Positions 60,049 to 64,000 of a stretch of DNA of 64,000 nucleotides are shown one piece after another. The position numbers and the translations under genes are program-made. The notes beneath the pieces were generated by a model. It worked only from the letters and a program-made list of their open reading frames with translations, searched no databases and had not been told where the DNA came from. How positions within the stretch are numbered: the first letter of the stretch is position 1; every line of letters begins with the position of its first letter. Location of the stretch: positions 5,461,001-5,525,000 of the forward strand of contig NZ_JAQFIL010000001.1 of NCBI RefSeq assembly GCF_029504655.1, given 5' to 3'. Source of the DNA: Catalinimonas alkaloidigena. GTDB lineage: Bacteria; Bacteroidota; Bacteroidia; Cytophagales; Cyclobacteriaceae.

Positions 60049-62103
60049 TTAGGGCTTACCTTTACGCTCCAACTCCTTATCAATAATTTCAGGTAGCTGT
60101 ACCTTAAATGTAGTACCTTCACCATAAGTAGACTCCACTTCGATATTGCCACCCAGCTTATCAAGGGTTTCTTTTACTAAATACAAGCCCAGGCCTGTAC
60201 CTGATTTGCGGTCTGTCGCTCGGTAGAACATTTCAAAAATTTTGGGCAGATGTACCTCTTGTATACCAATACCATTGTCGCTTACACTCATGGTAAGTGT
60301 AGCGTTCTCAACGCTAACTTTCACCTGGGCGAAAGGCCTTTCACGTCGTAAAAAACTATATTTCAAGGCATTGGAAACAAGGTTATTCAAAATAATCTTA
60401 AGGCGCCTTCGGTCAGAATAAAACTTCTCATCTTGTCTGACCTCTACGTCAATGTCTATCTTCTCCGCCTCCGTACCATACTTTTGAGATTCTATCACCT
60501 CATGTATGACTTCTTTGAAATCAATTTCGCTGACTTCTAAATCCGTACGTACGTTCTTGGAGAGCAGAATAATATCCTGGATAAAGGCATCCAGCTTTCG
60601 AAGATTATCATTTATGATTCGGATATACTCTTCTTGCTGCAGGGGCTGTTTTTCCATTTGCAGCAATGTTAATAAACCCATAGCTGATGTAAGGGGGGCT
60701 CTTAGGTCGTGGGAGACACTATAGGCAAAATGATCCAGTTCCGCATTGACCTTTCTCAAATGTTGGTTTTGATGTTCTAACTGTTCTTCATACTTCTTTT
60801 TGGTACTTATATCCAGAATCACGCCTTCCAGTACAATGCCATTCTCCTGTTCGATAGCCACCCCATGCTCTTTCACCCAGGTATAATGCCCCTGCTTATG
60901 CTTGAGGCGGTAGACAAAATGGTAAGCGCTTTGCTTTTGCTGTGCCTCTATAAAATCCTGCCTTACCCCTTCTATATCCTCAGGGTGTATTAAATCTTTG
61001 ATACTTCGTTCCTCCCTCAAAAATACTTCAGCGGGGTAACCCGTGAAAAACTCAACCTTATTACTGATAAAAAGGGACTTATACTTGGGCCTCAAGCGAG
61101 TGATATATACTATTCCGGGGATATTTTCAGCCAGGGCTTTAAATTTCACTTCCTGCTTCTGTGCATAACTTAAGGCTTTCCGAAAGTCAGTTACATCGTG
61201 AACAAAGAAAGTGATGCCGATCACTTTTTTATCAGTGTCAAACACCGGGTTCAAAGAGACCCGGATAGATATATCCTTAAACCTGAAAGGATAATGGATC
61301 TCAGTGGTAACTTTTTCACCCTGCAAAGCACGCTCCTGGCACTTCTGCCACTGCTGTAAATACAGAATAGGCTGGGCATCCCTGCGATAGGGAAGCATAA
61401 AATTTTCGTAAGTGACCTGCTCATGAATTTTTTGCCCAGCTTTAATATCGGTTTTGTAAAGACGCTTGATAGCCTGATAAAAAGCTGAATTAGCCATCAT
61501 GAGCGTATTTTCAGTATCTACTGACCAAATGGCGTCGTCCACATTCTCTATCAGTGATTCCAGCTGAGCCTTTTGATATTGTACTTCCCTCAGGGCTTTT
61601 TTCTGATCCGTGATGTTTTGTAAAAAAACCAGTATTTGTTCAACCTTCCCATGCCGATAAATAAGCGGTAGGGTGTGGATGATGTAGGCATTCGTATTGA
61701 ATGAAATTTCCAGCTTACAGCTCTTACCTTGCAGTGTGGCATGCAGTGTCTGATGTAGTTTCTTTTCAACTTCAGCACTTACAGGAAGTACCACTATTGC
61801 TTTTCCCAAAAAATCCTCAGGGGTCTTCCCTAATTTTTGCAGCTCCTTTCCGGCAACAAATTGATACCGTCCTTTTCTATCTACTATGGCAATGGCACCA
61901 TTAGGAAAGTTTTCTGCTACCAGCTGATAAAAATAAGCCTGATCCGCTGTATCTATATGTGTTTGCCTGTGTTGACCTTCATGTGCTGACGCCGAATCAT
62001 TACGATTGGCAGATGCATGCTCATGTTTATCCAGCAATAGTTTGATCAGTTCCTGCTTGGATAGCTTTTCAAGTGCTTCACGAGAGTAAGAATCTACTTC
62101 CAT
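60049..62103 (-). CDS. PAS-domain sensor histidine kinase (orphan)
   Basis: A 684-residue kinase without membrane helices. Three PAS-type domains lie at about 55-165, 175-305 and 315-435, the third with a clear PAC end (YRLKHKQGHYTWVKEHGVAI). The dimerisation domain has the phosphoacceptor His465 in YSVSHDLRAPL. The ATPase domain has the N box at ~573-578 (NNLVSNAL), G1 at DNGIGI (~609-614) and G2 at GTGLGL (~635-640). No response regulator gene is adjacent, so it is an orphan kinase. The signal is probably sensed inside the cell through the PAS domains. No unusual residue changes were seen. Confidence 0.93.
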   Translation of the reverse strand: MEVDSYSREALEKLSKQELIKLLLDKHEHASANRNDSASAHEGQHRQTHIDTADQAYFYQLVAENFPNGAIAIVDRKGRYQFVAGKELQKLGKTPEDFLGKAIVVLPVSAEVEKKLHQTLHATLQGKSCKLEISFNTNAYIIHTLPLIYRHGKVEQILVFLQNITDQKKALREVQYQKAQLESLIENVDDAIWSVDTENTLMMANSAFYQAIKRLYKTDIKAGQKIHEQVTYENFMLPYRRDAQPILYLQQWQKCQERALQGEKVTTEIHYPFRFKDISIRVSLNPVFDTDKKVIGITFFVHDVTDFRKALSYAQKQEVKFKALAENIPGIVYITRLRPKYKSLFISNKVEFFTGYPAEVFLREERSIKDLIHPEDIEGVRQDFIEAQQKQSAYHFVYRLKHKQGHYTWVKEHGVAIEQENGIVLEGVILDISTKKKYEEQLEHQNQHLRKVNAELDHFAYSVSHDLRAPLTSAMGLLTLLQMEKQPLQQEEYIRIINDNLRKLDAFIQDIILLSKNVRTDLEVSEIDFKEVIHEVIESQKYGTEAEKIDIDVEVRQDEKFYSDRRRLKIILNNLVSNALKYSFLRRERPFAQVKVSVENATLTMSVSDNGIGIQEVHLPKIFEMFYRATDRKSGTGLGLYLVKETLDKLGGNIEVESTYGEGTTFKVQLPEIIDKELERKGKP

Positions 62104-62546
62104 AACTAGGGCTACTACGAAAAGGGCAGCAGTGGTTGGTTAAGTAAAGTAATGGAGTTGTACGTTTAATATAGTAAAATAATACTTATATAACATTTAA
62201 AATATTCCTGCACATTGCAGCAGATGATACGGTTTAAAGTTAACGGCCATGTTAAATGCAATGAATACGTACGAAAATGAGCAGAATTCAGCACAAGCGC
62301 TACTAGTCCGTGATCGGTCGCCTGGTATTTTTCCTTTCTTGAGAAGTAAATAAAAAATGCATGCTTCAAGTTTTTCACCTAAAACAGATGGTTCTTATGG
62401 AGAATGAACAAAAGTCTGTGTAGGACTACTTTATGCTTTTCCTATTATCACTCCACCAGCATAGCAGTACTGGATACCTGTAAAATAACAAAAGGAAGAT
62501 GGTGCCAGCTAATATTATTAGCCAATAGAAAAAGCATGCTCATACT
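62104..62546. other. Intergenic region without recognised features
   Basis: AT-rich spacer between the histidine kinase start and the small membrane protein gene. It should carry the kinase promoter. No gene, RNA or repeat is supported here. Confidence 0.5.
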
Positions 62547-62978
62547 CTATATGGATGCATACTTGCTCTTTTTTGACCTAAGTATTACCCAAATCAATAG
62601 GGATAGCATGAGCGTTACTAAAGCAAATGATTTCTCAAAATTCGTTTTTGCCAGCATGTTCCCAACAGTGTTCAATACGAACAGGGCAAAAAACACCCAT
62701 AAGCTAATGTTCACGATGCTTGAAGCAAGGTACTGTCTGATAAACTTGCCTCTGATCAAAAGAATAAAACCCAGGTAGAGATTAATTAGCAGTGAAACGG
62801 TTTCAAAAACATACATTTCAGTATCGTTGGTTAACCGTCCTCCCCATGTTATTTCGTAGGGAATGATTTTTAAAAGAATGCACAGGTGAAAAATGATCAG
62901 GGCAAAAACGATTGACAGAAGAATTTTCAGGGCTACTCTAGGACTCATCTTTTTGTTTTTTACAATATATTCATTCAA
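62547..62978 (-). CDS. Small hypothetical membrane protein (four helices)
   Basis: A 143-residue protein with four strongly hydrophobic helices at about 15-38, 56-75, 84-110 and 119-136. A conserved-looking WGGRL segment lies in the first loop. This four-helix pattern is widespread in Bacteroidetes without a known role. A plus-strand frame covers part of the same region but has no coding character. The 19-bp gap between the start of this gene and the stop of the next one upstream suggests joint transcription with the propeller protein gene. Confidence 0.65.
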   Translation of the reverse strand: MNEYIVKNKKMSPRVALKILLSIVFALIIFHLCILLKIIPYEITWGGRLTNDTEMYVFETVSLLINLYLGFILLIRGKFIRQYLASSIVNISLWVFFALFVLNTVGNMLAKTNFEKSFALVTLMLSLLIWVILRSKKSKYASI

Positions 62979-62997
62979 GCGATTTTTGTGCTGCTGT

Positions 62998-63867
62998 TTA
63001 AGTTTGAAAAATCAGAATTTTACCGTCAGGACTCACCTTTCGGACTCTCGCTTTATTTTGTCGGGAAAACTCCAAAACCCACAGGCTGCTATCTGAAGCT
63101 ACTAATCCCCCTGTGGGTGACCAGTTTTCGGGCGCTTCTAATACAGTTTCTACCTTACCCTCTGGTGTAATTCTTTTAACTTTTCTTGCTCCAAAAACAG
63201 CTACATAAATATACGCTTCAGCATCTGTCCAGACCCCCATCAGGTAGTGATGATCACTTACTGAAAAAAACGGTGGGGAAGATTCTTTTAGGTTGTCCGT
63301 AATGTTGACTACCTGCCCCTTTGCGCTTACTTTTTTCAGTGTCAGATGGTCAATCACATAGAGGTCCTTCCCTTCCCGGGATGTACATATCCAGCGAATG
63401 TCCTGAAACCTATGATCCGTATGTAAATCTATTTCACCATTTGCTGTTTTCTTCTTTATCACTTCATGCGTACCGAACTTTTCAGTCCAGTATTCATTAC
63501 TTTCATGGTCTCTTATCAGGGTATTATTGACGGGCAGGCCTTCTGTCCGGGGCACAGTATACTCCAACTCACCATCATTGTTCAGCCGCCATATGTAATG
63601 CCCCCATTGGTCAGTTGCTTCTCCCTCATACCAGCTATGTTCTCCGTAGAGATTATCCTCTTTGTCAAGGTATAATTGATGGGTATGCACATTCTTTACA
63701 GCAATGGTATGCGACCCATCGGGGGATATTTTCCAGACATGGAGCAGATCAGTGTAATATACCACGCCCTTACTGTCCATAACAATCCCGATAGCAGGAT
63801 GTGCTGATGCCAGCTTTACCAACAGCAGAAAGTAGCATAAAATGAGTGTTACAGCCTTAGCTTTCAT
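62998..63867 (-). CDS. Exported beta-propeller (NHL/SMP-30-like) protein
   Basis: A 289-residue protein with a signal peptide (ends KLASAH, residue ~23). Repeated blade-like segments are visible: GVVYYTDLLHVWKISPDG, GKDLYVIDHLTLKKVSAKG, AYIYVAVFGARKVKRITPEG and SSLWVLEFSRQNKARVRKVSPDG. They give a propeller of about six blades, like NHL-repeat or SMP-30/gluconolactonase-like proteins. No metal-binding residues that would mark a lactonase were identified with certainty. It is 19 bp upstream of the small membrane protein gene. Its function is unknown; it may bind a ligand outside the cytosol. Confidence 0.75.
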   Translation of the reverse strand: MKAKAVTLILCYFLLLVKLASAHPAIGIVMDSKGVVYYTDLLHVWKISPDGSHTIAVKNVHTHQLYLDKEDNLYGEHSWYEGEATDQWGHYIWRLNNDGELEYTVPRTEGLPVNNTLIRDHESNEYWTEKFGTHEVIKKKTANGEIDLHTDHRFQDIRWICTSREGKDLYVIDHLTLKKVSAKGQVVNITDNLKESSPPFFSVSDHHYLMGVWTDAEAYIYVAVFGARKVKRITPEGKVETVLEAPENWSPTGGLVASDSSLWVLEFSRQNKARVRKVSPDGKILIFQT

Positions 63868-64000
63868 ATCTCCTTATCGTAAAAGTGGTTAAAGTTCCCG
63901 GCATCAGGAACCAAAGAAATCCCAGCCTTAAGCTTTTCACATGTCGCACCGCTTATGCGCCTGACTATCGTTTATTCATCAGCAATCTGTATCTCCCACC

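Noticed and set aside
59861..60049. A 62-codon minus-strand frame right after the histidine kinase
   Set aside because: It starts within the kinase stop region, has mixed composition and no motif; I could not support it as a gene.
62404..62778. A 124-codon plus-strand frame over the small membrane protein gene
   Set aside because: The minus-strand frame has four well-formed membrane helices and a normal start; the plus-strand frame looks like its shadow.

Overview
The window looks like chromosomal DNA of a marine-type Bacteroidetes bacterium, probably order Cytophagales. The signs are a SusC/SusD pair behind an ECF sigma factor and a FecR-type anti-sigma factor, many exported sulfatases and glycoside hydrolases, an M56-BlaI pair, A-rich sequence rather than Shine-Dalgarno motifs before starts, and AT-rich gaps. 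No rRNA or tRNA gene, complete insertion sequence or CRISPR array was seen.

Layout. 0.2-6.6 kb: a homocysteine S-methyltransferase-type enzyme, an unrecognised two-gene unit (986 aa and 392 aa, the latter with a hydrophobic tail), and an exported RraA-fold protein. 7-23 kb: a carbohydrate catabolic locus, mostly on the minus strand, with a GH5-like hydrolase, three sulfatases, an SGNH esterase, a GH106 rhamnosidase-like lipoprotein, a GH88/GH105-like hydrolase, a fucose/arabinose-type isomerase, an MFS transporter and a divergent GntR regulator. A shared 13-14 bp operator-like site ties the last three together. The set suits a sulfated, rhamnose- and uronate-containing polysaccharide (ulvan-like; inference). 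The locus is damaged: one ORF joins an ECF sigma N-terminus directly to a SusD C-terminus, a second place holds only the first ~55 residues of a SusC, and one sulfatase has an in-frame TAA.

23-37 kb: a minus-strand RiPP (class I lanthipeptide-like) cluster. In transcription order it holds a C39-peptidase ABC exporter, an HlyD adaptor, a zinc-less MDR reductase, a 75-aa double-glycine precursor, two paralogous proteins that fuse a nucleotidyltransferase to a SpaB_C-type lantibiotic dehydratase domain, a LanB glutamylation-domain protein, a stand-alone SpaB_C protein and a TolC channel. No LanC cyclase is present. A strong hairpin follows the precursor gene. The doubled nucleotidyltransferase-SpaB_C fusion is the most novel item in the window.

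37.7-41.7 kb: three small minus-strand genes of unknown role separated by a ~32-bp repeat (cassette-like), then a degenerate 42-bp tandem repeat and a frameshifted coiled-coil gene. 41.7-47 kb: an M56 peptidase/BlaI pair with three identical-format palindromic operators, two membrane proteins, an AlkD-like protein, and gene debris including an AraC-type pseudogene. A dispersed element made of 15-bp units (GGAATGGCAATTCCC) occurs three times (8.2, 45.9 and 47.1 kb).

48.3-56.7 kb: an intact sigma-FecR-SusC-SusD-sulfatase operon closed by a hairpin. It shows what the damaged 11-12 kb locus probably looked like before deletion. 56.9-63.9 kb: a GH2 enzyme, an NAD(P)-binding SDR-type protein, an orphan triple-PAS histidine kinase, a small membrane protein and an exported beta-propeller-like protein.
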